Positions 19,281-29,334 of a DNA stretch of 64,000 nucleotides are shown here, piece by piece. The stretch covers positions 29,228,063 through 29,292,062 of the forward strand of contig CM020619.1 in assembly GCA_009829735.1 (NCBI GenBank), in the 5' to 3' direction. Each line of letters starts with the position of its first letter. Within the stretch, counting starts at the first letter, position 1. The translations under genes were made by a program, and so were the position numbers. The notes beneath the pieces are model-generated. The model was not told the origin of the DNA, did no database searches, and saw only the letters and a list, made by a program, of their open reading frames with translations. Source of the DNA: Pyropia yezoensis (Eukaryota > Rhodophyta > Bangiophyceae > Bangiales > Bangiaceae).

Positions 19281-21548
19281 CAATTAACCAGCACCGCGGG
19301 TTTGGCATGCGCCAATTCCGCGCCCAGCGCGACGGCTACCGCATCAAAAACGCCGCCAAGGTCGCGGCCCGGCAGCCCGGCGGGGACCTCACCCACGTCC
19401 CGCCGGGCAAGCGCGGTGCCAAGAAGACCACGCACAACCTGGGCGGTATCGGCGGCCGAGGTGGCAGCGGCTCTGGTAGGGGCGGCGGGGGCGGAGGCGG
19501 AGGCGGAGGCAGCGGTGGCGGAAGCTAGCGCGGCGGCGGAAAAAAGCGAGACGGTGGCGCGGGCGGCTCTGCTGCACGGGCAGGCGCCCGCGCCTAGCGC
19601 GGATTTTCGCGCCGTCGCGACGGATCGGGGCAACCCGCCGCCACGCTCGCCGACTGCCCAGGCGGACCCCGGCCCAACGGGTCCGCCTTCCGAGAAGGTG
19701 CGGCGCTGCCTGGGTGAGTGGCGCCGCATCGGGGCCTCCCCTTGGGTGCTGGACACCCTCGCCCATGCCATACACCTGTCGTGGGTTTCACCTCCCCCGC
19801 GGCAGCACGCCAAGGGTTACCTGGTCGCGCCGCGGGACAGGGAGTCTCTGGAAGGGGAGCTGGCGCGGGGCTTGGCCAACGGCTTCTACCGGGAGCTTTC
19901 GCGGGGCGAGGCGGCCAGAGCCCGCTGCGTGGTTGGGGCATTCGTCACCTGGTCGGCCGGCAAGCCGCGAATGGTGATCGATTATCGCCACCCCAACAAG
20001 TACTTATCGGAGCGCAAGTTCAAGTACGAGTTCTTGTACGATCTGGCCCCGCAGCTGCGCCCAGGCGACGCGCTCTTGTCCTGGGACATCAAGGATGCGT
20101 TTTTCCACCTGGAGCTGCAGCCCCGGGACCGGAACTTCCTGTGCTTCACGGTCCTGGGGCGCGTCTTCGAGTCCGTGGTCATGTCCTTCAGCCTACGGCT
20201 TGCCCCGTACTCTTGGGCCAAAGTGTGTCGCGCGGTAGTCGCGGAGCTCCGCCGCATGGGGTGCCGCATCGTCTTCTACGTGGACGACTTTGGTGGAGCC
20301 CCTCCGTCCCAGGAGGGGGAGCCCGCCACGGTCCTGGACGCCCTACAGGGGGGCGGGGTGGTCGGAGGCCTGCTGGACGAACTGGGGTTGATGCTGCACC
20401 CCAAGAAGGGGGTGTGGACGGGGCCGACCTCCCTGCCCCTCTTGGGGCATCTCGTCGACACGCAACGGGGCCTGTTCATCCTCCGTCCGGAGAGGGCAGC
20501 CAAGATTATGGGGCTCGCCAGCTCCCGGTGTGGGCGCGCGGCATCCCACCGCCGGTGGGACAGGGCGAAGGCGCTTCGATGCTTTTGCGGTATGGCGGTT
20601 TTCAAAACCCTCTCCGTCACGACGGCGCGCTACCACTTGCGGTCATTGTACAAAACCCTGGGCGGCACGTTGACGGGCGACGTCCGCCTGACGCATCAGA
20701 GCTTGAAGGACCTGCAGTGGTGGGCGACTCTCACCAAGCACGCTGGCCTGGGCCGGTCCCTCTGGCCGCCCGACCCCAAGCACGTCCTCCACACGGACGC
20801 AAGCCTGTCGGGGTGGGGGGTGGTACTGGACGGCGTCCTTTCAGCTCGGGGGTTCCAATCCCCCGTGCGGCGGGGTGCCCGCATCAACGAGCTCGAGCTG
20901 GTGACGGTCCGGATGGTGTTGGAGAGCTTCCGTCAATTCCTTACGGAGCGAGACACGTGGCTGCTCATCAAGTCGGATTCGACTGTAACCGTCGGCGTGA
21001 TCAACTCCCTGTCGTCCAAGTCGAGGGCGCTGATGAGGGAGCTCAGGCGCCTACACGAGCTGTGCGAGCAGTGGGGCCTATCCCTGCCCGCAGGGCACTT
21101 GCCCAGCGCGGTTAACGCCTACGCGGACAAGCTGTCCAGGCAGAACGACTCGACGGATTGGAGCCTTCCCGTCTGTATCTTCGAGGAGATGGAACGGCTT
21201 TTGGTCCCCACACGGTCGACCTATTCGCCAGCAACCTCAACACCCGGTGCGGGCGCTTCTACTCCCGCGTCTGTTCGCCAGGGTGCGCGGGCATCCGGGC
21301 GCTCCAGCACGACTGGCGCAGCGAGAACTGTTGGGCCAACTCACCATTCCACCTCATCGGCGCGGATGTGGACAAAGCGATCCAGTCGGGGTGTTAGCTC
21401 ACGCTCGCGGCGCCGCGGTGGCCAGAACAACCCTGGTACTGGCGGGCGGCCGAGGCGGGCACGGAGCACCTGCACCTGGAGGAGAAAGCCAGCCGCTCCA
21501 CCCATGGCAACCAGACGTCACCGGCACAAGCACCGTCGTGGGGGGTAG
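19281..21548 (+). CDS. reverse transcriptase/RNase H of the DIRS-like element
   Basis: The frame is open from inside the E1 LTR (19239), but only sequence after the target duplication belongs here, so the true start is not visible. Gly/Ala-rich code to about 19560, then reverse transcriptase with PRMVIDYRHPN, SWDIKDAFFHLELQP and catalytic FYVDDFGG (about 20274), a thumb/connection region, and RNase H with VLHTDASLSGWG (about 20790) and LLIKSDSTVTVGVIN. These motifs, with a Y-V-D-D box and D-A-F-F spacing, are those of DIRS/Ngaro/PAT elements rather than gypsy. The end overlaps the recombinase frame, as is common in this order. No adenine methyltransferase domain, often found in DIRS elements, was seen. 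Confidence 0.85.
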   Translation, partial: QLTSTAGLACANSAPSATATASKTPPRSRPGSPAGTSPTSRRASAVPRRPRTTWAVSAAEVAAALVGAAGAEAEAEAAVAEASAAAEKSETVARAALLHGQAPAPSADFRAVATDRGNPPPRSPTAQADPGPTGPPSEKVRRCLGEWRRIGASPWVLDTLAHAIHLSWVSPPPRQHAKGYLVAPRDRESLEGELARGLANGFYRELSRGEAARARCVVGAFVTWSAGKPRMVIDYRHPNKYLSERKFKYEFLYDLAPQLRPGDALLSWDIKDAFFHLELQPRDRNFLCFTVLGRVFESVVMSFSLRLAPYSWAKVCRAVVAELRRMGCRIVFYVDDFGGAPPSQEGEPATVLDALQGGGVVGGLLDELGLMLHPKKGVWTGPTSLPLLGHLVDTQRGLFILRPERAAKIMGLASSRCGRAASHRRWDRAKALRCFCGMAVFKTLSVTTARYHLRSLYKTLGGTLTGDVRLTHQSLKDLQWWATLTKHAGLGRSLWPPDPKHVLHTDASLSGWGVVLDGVLSARGFQSPVRRGARINELELVTVRMVLESFRQFLTERDTWLLIKSDSTVTVGVINSLSSKSRALMRELRRLHELCEQWGLSLPAGHLPSAVNAYADKLSRQNDSTDWSLPVCIFEEMERLLVPTRSTYSPATSTPGAGASTPASVRQGARASGRSSTTGAARTVGPTHHSTSSARMWTKRSSRGVSSRSRRRGGQNNPGTGGRPRRARSTCTWRRKPAAPPMATRRHRHKHRRGG

Positions 21549-22650
21549 ACATCTTCCGGTTCGGCGGCAGCCGGGCCGCCCAGCCCCGGCCGTACGCTGG
21601 GAGCGCCTCGTTTCCCGGTACTCCGGCGCGCACCTAGGCTGGCACGACGGGGCGACACGTGCCCGAGCGCTTCTCCAGGCTGCTTACACGGCGAATACCA
21701 AGCGCAATTATATGGGCGCGTGGGACAGATTTGCCACATATTGCGCAAATTGTCACCTGCGCGCACTCCCGGCGGATTACACGACGGTGGCGGGCTACGT
21801 GGCCTGGCTGCACGCCAAGGACACCGTGGCACACGGCTTTCTCAGCGGCTACCTCGCGCCGCCCGACACCCTGCACGAGCTGGCCGGCTACGAGCCACCT
21901 ACGCGCAACCCCATTTTCCAGCGTTTGCGCAAGGGTTACCAGCGCCTGGAGGCAGCCAGCGTGGGCGGCTTGCCCTCAGTCATTGGCCCCTTGCCCGCAG
22001 TGGTTCTGGACCGGGCTCTGACGTTGGCCACAGCCAGCCCCACCGCGGCCCAGCGCCGCACCTGTGCCGGGCTGCTGACGGCCTACTTGATGTTTAACCG
22101 GCCGGGGGCCGCGGCCGCGATGCGGGCGGTGGACTGCGTCTTTGGGCCGGAGGGCCTGCATGTGCAGCAGGCCTTCCAAAAGAGCGAGCTGCGCACCGGG
22201 AGCCGCGTGGCCTTCACCATCCCGGTGCACCCTTTGAAGTACCAGCACGACCCTGTCTTGTGCTTCCTGCGCTCGTACCGAGCTGACTTTCTAGCAGCCG
22301 GGGGTCGCCTGTTTTCCCCCTTGTTTGCGCCACCAGGCGCGAACCTCGGCCCGCGCGTTACCTCGCGCGGGCTGCAGCAAGTGTTGACCTGGCTACAGGT
22401 CGCTCCACCCGTCGGCATCAAGTGGCGAGGCAAGAGCATCCGGAGCGGGGCGGCCTCAGCGGCCAACTCCATTGGCGTCCCGCTCCCCGTTGTCGCCGCC
22501 TACATGGACCACAAGGAGACGGCGACAACGGCGCGTCACTACGTCGACGCGCGGACGTTGCCCACGGCGGCGGCCTGGGCCTTTTTTGGCCGCTACATCT
22601 CCCACTGGAATGGCATCCCCGGCCCGGTCCGCAGATGTGGTTATGCCTAA
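21247..22650 (+). CDS. tyrosine recombinase of the DIRS-like element
   Basis: A 467-residue frame; the recognisable recombinase begins near residue 120 (RYSGAHLGWHDGATRARALLQ, SAM-like N-terminal domain with TANTKRNYMGAWDRFATYC). The catalytic domain includes the first Arg (LMFNRPGAAA), the second Arg block (KSIRSGAASAANS), the His in YMDHKETATT and the nucleophile Tyr in ARHYVDA. In DIRS-like elements this enzyme replaces the DDE integrase and inserts a circular DNA intermediate without target duplication. The last ~10 codons lie in the left copy of a 33-bp repeat that recurs at 23242-23274. Confidence 0.9.
   Translation: MRALLLPRLFARVRGHPGAPARLAQRELLGQLTIPPHRRGCGQSDPVGVLAHARGAAVARTTLVLAGGRGGHGAPAPGGESQPLHPWQPDVTGTSTVVGGRHLPVRRQPGRPAPAVRWERLVSRYSGAHLGWHDGATRARALLQAAYTANTKRNYMGAWDRFATYCANCHLRALPADYTTVAGYVAWLHAKDTVAHGFLSGYLAPPDTLHELAGYEPPTRNPIFQRLRKGYQRLEAASVGGLPSVIGPLPAVVLDRALTLATASPTAAQRRTCAGLLTAYLMFNRPGAAAAMRAVDCVFGPEGLHVQQAFQKSELRTGSRVAFTIPVHPLKYQHDPVLCFLRSYRADFLAAGGRLFSPLFAPPGANLGPRVTSRGLQQVLTWLQVAPPVGIKWRGKSIRSGAASAANSIGVPLPVVAAYMDHKETATTARHYVDARTLPTAAAWAFFGRYISHWNGIPGPVRRCGYA
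22611..22643 (+). repeat. split direct repeat, first copy (DIRS-like element)
   Basis: 33 bp starting TGGCATCCCCGGCCCGGTC; matches 23242-23274 at 31 of 33 positions. It overlaps the recombinase 3' end. Pairs of this kind (B1 ... B2 around A2) are the known end structure of PAT/Ngaro-type elements and allow a circular intermediate. Confidence 0.7.
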
Positions 22651-23241
22651 TTTGGGAACCACTTGTGGGTAACTACTGGACTGATGTCTACATCCCTTCT
22701 ACGCCGGTCTTGTTCCCCGACTGCGGGGCGCCCCCGCTGGCGGATGGTGTAGCGGGCGGGTGTGCGTTGGCCCGCCCTTCCGCGCCGCGTTGGCCCGCCG
22801 TCCCAGCCGCAGAGGGCCAACGGGGCGGGCGACGGGGGAGGGGGCCTTGGCCCGCTCGCCCGCGGCGGCGCTGGACGCCGGTGGTGGGGGCGCCTGAGGG
22901 GGGGGGGTTGGCCAGGCGGTGTGGCAGGGCCCTTGAACGCGTGAGTCGCAGCGGCCTCGGGCGCTCGTGCGCGTCCGGCACGTCCGCCCCTTCTCCGCGG
23001 CGGCCCACTCACCTCGCCCTTCTTTCTCTATCTGTCTCTGCGTCCTTGCCGTTTCTGCCGTCCTTCCCTTCTTTTGCTTTCCCTGTGGGTTGCCTTCTTT
23101 GCTGATTGACACCGCTTCTCTGCCCGGGCAACCTGCCTGGGGCTGTGTACCCGAGCTATGAGCGGGTCGTGTCTTTGTTTTTCTTTGCTTTTGCGAAGCG
23201 TTGATAGCGTGAGTCCGCGGATGCAATAAAACATGCGTCAC

Positions 23242-23274
23242 TGGCATCCCCGGCCCGGTCTGCAGAGGTGGTTA
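23242..23274 (+). repeat. split direct repeat, second copy (DIRS-like element)
   Basis: Second copy of the 33-bp repeat. It is followed by AT-rich sequence including the 14-bp ATACATTTTATTGC that also occurs at 7841-7854. Between the two copies (22644-23241) there is no gene; an AATAAA-type signal lies near 23225. Confidence 0.7.
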
Positions 23275-23590
23275 ATTAATTAATCTAAAATATATAGTAT
23301 ACATTTTATTGCTGCCATCTATGGTCTGGGGTGCTTTTGAAGTGTGGGCCATGGGGGCTTGTGCCTGAGGGGGGTGGTGAGGGGAGTGGCGAGCGCGTGA
23401 GCGCGCGAGTGGTGGTGTGCTGGTCTGTGGGCATCGCATGGTGACATAAAAAGGGCCCCTCCGCTGCGACGACGGTGGGCAAAGAGGCGCTCTGGCATCG
23501 ACAAACGGGGCGTCTGTCGGCTGGCTACATACGTCGTGGTGACAGTGCTGTTCTTGTCAGCGGCGTTGGCAGTGGCGGCGGCGCCCCACC

Positions 23591-23980
23591 ATGGCTGTGC
23601 TCCTAGAGGACTCCCCACCTCCACCCCCGCCAACAGTACCCCCCAGGCAGGCCGCCCCCCCGCCCCCCCCACCACCACCTATGTACAGTACACCTCCGCG
23701 GCGGGCGTGCGGTTGCGGTCGCCAAAGCCCATCTCGTGCACCCGCCGGCCACCGGCAGCCATGTCAGGCGTGCAAACCGGGGCGCCAGACGGTGTCGCCG
23801 CCTGCCGCCCGCCGGTACCGCCAATGCGGGCCACTCCCACAGCTGTCGAGTCCACTGCCGCGGCCGCGGCGGCGGCAGCGGCGGCGGCGACGGCGGAGCC
23901 GGCGGTGCCCGCGGTGCCAGGTTATGTCGACCGGCGCTCACCGCGGCCGGGCGGCACCGCCCGCCCTGCTGACTAAATAG
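23591..23980 (+). CDS. small proline/cysteine-rich hypothetical protein
   Basis: A 129-residue frame with a strong start context (CCCCACCATGG) and a TATA-like CATAAAAAGG about 145 bp upstream (near 23442). The N-terminus is proline-rich (MAVLLEDSPPPPPP), followed by scattered Cys (CGCG, CQACK, CPRC) that could bind zinc, and an Arg-rich C-terminus. It lies just beyond the DIRS-like element and converges on the SLX1-like gene. No family recognised. In DNA this GC-rich open frames are common by chance, so only the promoter-like arrangement raises it above its neighbours. Confidence 0.3.
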   Translation: MAVLLEDSPPPPPPTVPPRQAAPPPPPPPPMYSTPPRRACGCGRQSPSRAPAGHRQPCQACKPGRQTVSPPAARRYRQCGPLPQLSSPLPRPRRRQRRRRRRSRRCPRCQVMSTGAHRGRAAPPALLTK

Positions 23981-24121
23981 GAATGAGCAATAGCAATCGG
24001 CAGGTCTTCGCCTCACCCCCTATGGGGCGCGCCGCCGCCACCACCACCCCCCCAACCCCCCACCGCCCAACCCCCCCACCACACCCCCGCGCGACGTGGC
24101 GGGGGGGGGGCGCGCGGGTGC

Positions 24122-25390
24122 TCAGTCGAGCACTACCACCAACCCGTCGGTCGGCGGTCGCCGGCGCTTGCCGCCGCCGCCGCTCGCCGCCCCCCCCGCC
24201 CCGCCCCCCCCCCCCGAGCCGCTGCTGACGCTCCCCGCATCGTCCGTGCCGCTCAGATCCCCATACAGCGTCGCCCGTGACTGCCACCGCCGCCTCTGCT
24301 GAGGGCAACCCCCCACCCCGCCGCCGCCGCCGCCGCCGCCGCCGCCAGCAGCAGCCGCAGCAGCAGCAGCAGCAGCAGCCGCACTCCCCCCACCCGCCCG
24401 CACCCCGCCAAGCCCGACCACAGCAGCGGCGGGGTCGGGTGGGTGGCCGCCCCGCCGCCGTCGCTTAACGGCGGTCATGCGCAGCGCGGCGCCAACGCCC
24501 CCCCCGCCGCCGCAGCCGCCGCCACTGCCACTGCCGGGCCGCGCAGCCGCCGCGGCGCACCCCAACGACAGTGGTCGGCGGGAAAGGGGGGGGGCGCCGC
24601 CGCCGCCGCCGCCGCCGCCGTCGCAGCCACCACCGCCGGTCGACGCGGCGGCAGCCGCGGTCGCCACCACCGCGGCGCGGACTGGTGGGCGGCGGTGGTC
24701 GTCGGGCCCGCCCACGGGGACGCCCGCGGTCGTGATGGGGGGGAGGAGCGGCACAGGCGGTGACACCGCCCAGGGGGCGAGCGGGGGGGAGGCGGCGCGC
24801 CCGCCGGCGCCCGCGCCACTGCCGTTGCAGTCGCTGTCGCTGTCGCCGTCGCCGTCGCTGTGGCGGCCGACACGGCGGTGGCGGCGGCGGCGGAGGCGGC
24901 GGTGGCGCGTCGGTGACGCGTCGGCTGGGGAGGCGGCGAGGGAGGGGGGTGCCGCTGCCCGCCGTCGCCGTCGCTGCCGTTGCGTCGGGGGGATAGGGGA
25001 GCGGGGGGAGGCGGGGGAGGAGGGGGAAGCCGACGCGGGCGGCGTGGGGAGTGGGGGCCCCCCCGCCAGGGGCACGGTCACCGCCGAGGGGTGACCCGGG
25101 CGGGGGAGGTTGCCCACCGCCCCCGCCACCGCCGCAGGCACCACCACCGCTGGGGGTGGTGGGACAACGCCGCCGCCGTCCCACCCGCAGCCGTCGTCGG
25201 CGTCGTTGGCGGCCGCGTCGTCGGGATCGGCTGTGGCGGTGCCCGCCTCTTCGTCCTCCATGTCGTACGGGGAGGGCCAGCCCCCCCCAAAGGCGGCGGC
25301 GGCGGCAGCAGCAGCAGCGTCCCCCACCCCCTCCTCCCCACACCCCCAGTCGGCACTGCCACTCCCCGCCACGGGTGGCGGCCCCAGCGA

Positions 25391-25423
<33 letters not shown>

Positions 25424-28142
25424 GTAGACGCCATGGTCAGCCCAGCCCGGGGCGGCCTCCTCCTGGGTGGCCCCCCCCCACCCGCCCGCCCCCCCCACGT
25501 CGGCGGCATCCGCAGCCGCCACTGCGGCGGCCGCCGCCTCTGCCGCGGCGGTCGCAGCCGCCTCGGCCTCTGCGGCGGCTGCCGCCGCCGCCGCCCCTGC
25601 CCCCCCGCCCCGCCCCGGCGCCGTCGACGGCGGCGGGGGTGGCGGGAGTGCCAGCAGCACCCGCGCGCGGGCGCGGCGGAGGGTGTCGGCCCAGGGGGTT
25701 GCCACCCCACAGCCCGTGCAGGTGGTTGCCAGCGGCACCAGCGGGTGGTGCGTCGGTGGCGGGGGGGGGGGGACCCCGGGGGGGCGGGATGCCCGCCCCG
25801 GGGGGAACCGGGGGGGTCATGCCGCCGCCGGCGCTATCCCTGGGCGGGGGGGGGGCGGCAGCGGCGGCGTAGGGGGGGACGGTCCCCGTGGGGGGAGCCC
25901 TCCCCCTCCCCCCCCCCCCCCCTCCCCGCCCCACCGCGTGCTGCCGCCCCCGCCGCCGCCACGGTGGCCGCCCCACGGCCGCGGCCGCGCTGCCGGCCGC
26001 GGCCGCTGCCACCACCGCCACGGCCGCCACGGCCGCGGCCGCGGCCACGGGCGGGGGCGGCGCATCCCCCCCCCCCCCCCCCCCCCACGGCGGCGGCCGC
26101 ACCGCCACTGCCGACACTGCCGCCATGGCCGTCGCCGTTGACCCCCCCTACCACAGCCGACGGCACCGCCCGCCGACGCTCCGCCCGCGCCGAGCACACC
26201 AAGTGCGCCAGCCGCCCACACCCGGCACACGCGGCGGCTAGCAGCGCCGCCGCCGCCGCCGCGTCGCCCCCACACAGCGCACAAGCCTCTGTGACGGGGG
26301 TACGGGTGGCCAGTGGCGGGGGGGGGGCGGCGGCGGCGGCGACCGCGTCGGCAAGCGACGGGGGGGTGCACGCACAGACGGGGGGGGGTGGGCGGCGGCG
26401 GCGGCGGCCACCGCCGCCGCCCCCGCCGCCGGGGCGTGCCGCCTCCTGCGTTGCCGCCGCCTGCGACGCTGCCTGAGTCACCGCCGCCGCGTCCGTGTCC
26501 GTATCCGACGGCGGCGGCGGCGCATCGGCGTCTGCGTCGTCTGTGGCCGCCGCGGCGGCGGCAGCGGCGGCGGCAGCGGCGGCGGTGGCCGGGTGGGGGA
26601 GGATGCGGCCGTCGCCAACCCCGCCGCAGCCGTCCCCCCCCCGGACCCCCCCCCCGGTGTACCAGCGGTACCCCCCTGGGAGCCCCCCGACGACCCCCCC
26701 CAGGCACCCATACGCGACCCGGTGGCCCGGCGGGAGGGGCATGGCGGCCACCAGCCCCGCCACGCCCGCGTCGGTCACCGAGAGCGTCAGCGGAGCGGCC
26801 GCCCAAGGGCGGGCGGCGAGCAGCGCGGCGAGGGTGGCCAGCCGCCCCGCCACCCCGCCGCGCCCGCCCGGTGGGGGGGGTGCCACCACCCCGCCCCCCC
26901 CCCCGCACCACCACCACCACCATCACCACCGCCAGCTTGGCCGCTGCCGCCGCCGCCGCCCACACCCCCCGCGGGGGGGGTGGAGAGGAAGAGGCTCCGC
27001 CCCGGGTGCTGCCACGCCCACTCAAACTGCAGCGCCTGGACGGCCGACGCAAAGCCGTGGACGACTACCATGACCCGCCACGGGTAGCCGCGGCCGGTGC
27101 GGCGGGCGCCGCCCGCCGCCAGGTCCCGGTTGTGCTGCCGCAGCCGCCGGCCCGGGTGGGTGGTGTAGCCAATGTAGGTGCGGCCAGGGGCGCGGGGGGA
27201 GAAGGAGCGGAGGAGGTAGGTGCCGTGGAAGGCGGCATAGGCGGCACGACGGCGGATGGCGGGGGCGGGCGGAAGGGGGTGGGGGGAGGGTGGAGGGGAG
27301 GCGGGGGGGTGGCGGTCGGGGGTCGTTGGGTGAGCGCTAGGGGGGGGGATGGGGTGGTGGATGGGGAGGGCGTTGGGGGTGGGCGTGGGGGTGGGAGTGG
27401 GGGGGGGGGATGGTGACGCGGGGGGGGGGGGGAGGAGGAGGACAGGGGGAGGGGCGAGGGCGGGGGGGAGTAGGGGGGCGACCAGGGGGGCGGCGACGCG
27501 GGTGGTCGGGGGGGGGGGGAGGGGGGGGAGCCGGAGCGGGGGAGGGGCGAGGGTGGGAGGGAATCCGGGAGCTCCCAGGGGGGTGCCGAGCCGGGGGGGG
27601 GGTCGCCCGGGGGCACCGCGCCGGCCGATGGCGCGAACGCCGCCAGAGGCGACACGCGCTGCGGCAACGACGCAGACGACGACGCCTCCGCCGGGGAAGG
27701 ACGGGCGGTGGTGGGACGGGGGGGGGGGGGAGGGGCGGCGGCGGGCGAGTCGGCCAGGCAAGCGACGGCGGCAGCCGCGGCGGTGCGGCGGCGGTGCCCC
27801 ATGGGGGGGGGCGGGCGGCGGCGGCGGCCTGCACGGTGCCGGCGAGCTCCACCGTTGACGACGTGGGCAAGGACGACAGCGACGACCGGCTGCGACGGTG
27901 GTGGGGGGTGGCGGCAGTGGCGGTGGCGGTGGCGGTGGCGGTGGCGCGCCCGCCGGGCTGCCGCGCCGCCCGCCGGTCCTGTCGTCCGTGCGCGCCGTGG
28001 CCGTTGCGTGCCACCGTCGCCTGCCGGCCTGCCGGCCGGCCGCCCGGCCGGCGCCGCGTCGGCCCCCGTCGCGCTGCCGCTGCCGCTGCTCCACCGCCGC
28101 TCCCACCGCCGCCCGCTGCCGCCGCCGACGGTGTGCAGCCAA
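24122..28142 (-). CDS. SLX1: SLX1-like structure-specific endonuclease, exon structure unresolved
   Basis: SLX1 is the GIY-YIG nuclease subunit that, with SLX4, cuts branched DNA such as Holliday junctions. Three blocks on the minus strand occur in the SLX1 order. Block 1, about 27240-26990: GIY-YIG domain (GTYLLRS, RTYIGYTTHPGRRLRQHN, QFEWAWQHP) with the conserved Arg and Glu. Block 2, about 26890-26150: RLATLAALLAARPWAAAPLTL, then the RING/PHD-like CALCGG...CAGCGRLAHLVC. Block 3, 25750-24122: HHPLVPLATTCTGCG and ATPWADTLRRARARV (the last zinc pair and W-x-D motif), then a long Ala/Gly/Pro tail ending DGLVVVLD, a possible SUMO-interacting motif. The blocks are in three different frames; the changes fall in G/C homopolymers, and I found no GT-AG introns that join them cleanly. 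Short introns, assembly indels or decay are possible. About 300 Pro-rich residues precede the nuclease domain and the start is uncertain. Confidence 0.7.
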
Positions 28143-29334
28143 CGGCTGTCGCCGCCGAGCCGCCGCCGCTGTGTGTCGAGGGCGGTGCGTTGGTCCCCCC
28201 GGGGGCGGGCGGGGCGGGGCCGCGCCCAGCCGTCGGTGGGGGGGGCGGGGGAGGGGGGGAGGGTGGTTATGACGGGGAGGGGGGGGGCGGGGAAGGCGGG
28301 GGGAGCCAAGATGGGGACGAAGGGGGAGAAGGGTGGGAACGCTGGGCAGTGGGGAGGGGGGGAAGGGTCAGGAGCGGGTGAAGTGCGGTGACCGCGGGTG
28401 GGGCGAGGTGTGTAGCAAGGTGGTGGCGCGGTCGTGGCGCACACGTCGCGCCCTGTACAGCAGTCGACTGACGGGGATTCACGGGCGGTCGCGTGCTTTG
28501 GACGTACGAGGGGATGTACGGTACCGCATCGCCCGTGTACATACTACATTCAAAGAACACATTCAAATTTTGAAAGACGGATGCGGGGGCCAGTGCTCGG
28601 GGTGTCACACGGTCGGACCGACCGATCGGGATCGCTTCGATGACAGAGGGGGAACCAGGGCAGAAGAAAAAAAGAAAAATTGGCGCGCTTTTTTTTATAG
28701 GGGGGCTTCTTCTGGCGGAACGATGGACCTATGCATCCCATTTCCGGTGTTCCCTGAAGAGCAGCGTGCAACGGGGTGTGGCGCGGCCAGCGTCGCCTCG
28801 CGCCGCCGCGACAGCGTTTGCGCCTGCCGTCGCTCCGCGCGCGCGCCCGATGGATCGGCCTAGTCGCCCGCCGCAGCGGCCGCCGCAGCGGCGGCGGCGG
28901 GGCGCGCCCGCCAAGGCCCCCCCCGCTACAGCAGCAGCACTCGCCCCCGCCCGCGGCGATGGCGGCAGCCGCGCCTGGGGGCGGTGGCGGCCGCGCGCCC
29001 TGCTGCGGCGGCGGCCGTGTCCCGGCGGCGGCCGCTGGCTGCGCGGCCGCCCGCGGCGTCGGCCGCCGCCACCCGCCGTGGCGCGGGGTGGACGTGGGCT
29101 GGGGGCCGGCCTCGACCCCGGGGGATTGTCTCTAGCCCGTCCCGTCTGGTGCGTGGCGCGCGCTGCCGCCCTCTTCTTTGTTTGGGACTACCTGTCCCCC
29201 CCCCCCCCCCTGTCCTCTACGCCTCCTCTCCACACCTACTCCGCCCTATCTTGCTTGGCGTTTGGCTATCATCTTCACCCCCATCTTCCATCTCGTTCTC
29301 CCCTGTGTACCCACACACCCGCCCCCCTCCCACC
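28143..29334. other. divergent intergenic region between SLX1-like and CDT2-like genes
   Basis: About 1.2 kb between two genes transcribed away from each other. It contains a GC-rich G-tract part (28200-28380) and a less GC-rich middle (28480-28740) with a T-rich TTTTTTTTATAGG near 28688. A pyrimidine-rich stretch (29195-29334) just before the CDT2-like ATG is probably its 5' leader. Open frames here are low-complexity and not called. Confidence 0.5.

Larger units (their letters stand above)
7841..23312 (+). mobile_element. DIRS-like tyrosine-recombinase retrotransposon, split by E1
   Basis: The right part (19276-22650) encodes a reverse transcriptase/RNase H of DIRS type and a tyrosine recombinase; the left flank of E1 (about 8318-8525) encodes ORF1-like protein. 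E1 sits between them with a 5-bp target duplication. Outer limits are tentative: a 14-bp exact direct repeat, ATACATTTTATTGC, occurs at 7841-7854 and 23299-23312, in AT-rich surroundings on both sides, and a 33-bp repeat pair (22611-22643, 23242-23274) at the right end matches the split-repeat layout of PAT/Ngaro-type elements. Without E1 the unit would be about 4.7 kb, a normal size for this order. I did not find the partner of the region between the two right-hand repeats at the left end. Confidence 0.6.

Noticed and set aside
24122-28444. Many long overlapping open frames on both strands in this 4-kb block
   Set aside because: Extreme GC content and G/C homopolymers remove stop codons in every frame. 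Only the minus-strand frames with SLX1 motifs were kept; the rest are Arg/Pro/Gly/Ala-rich shadows.
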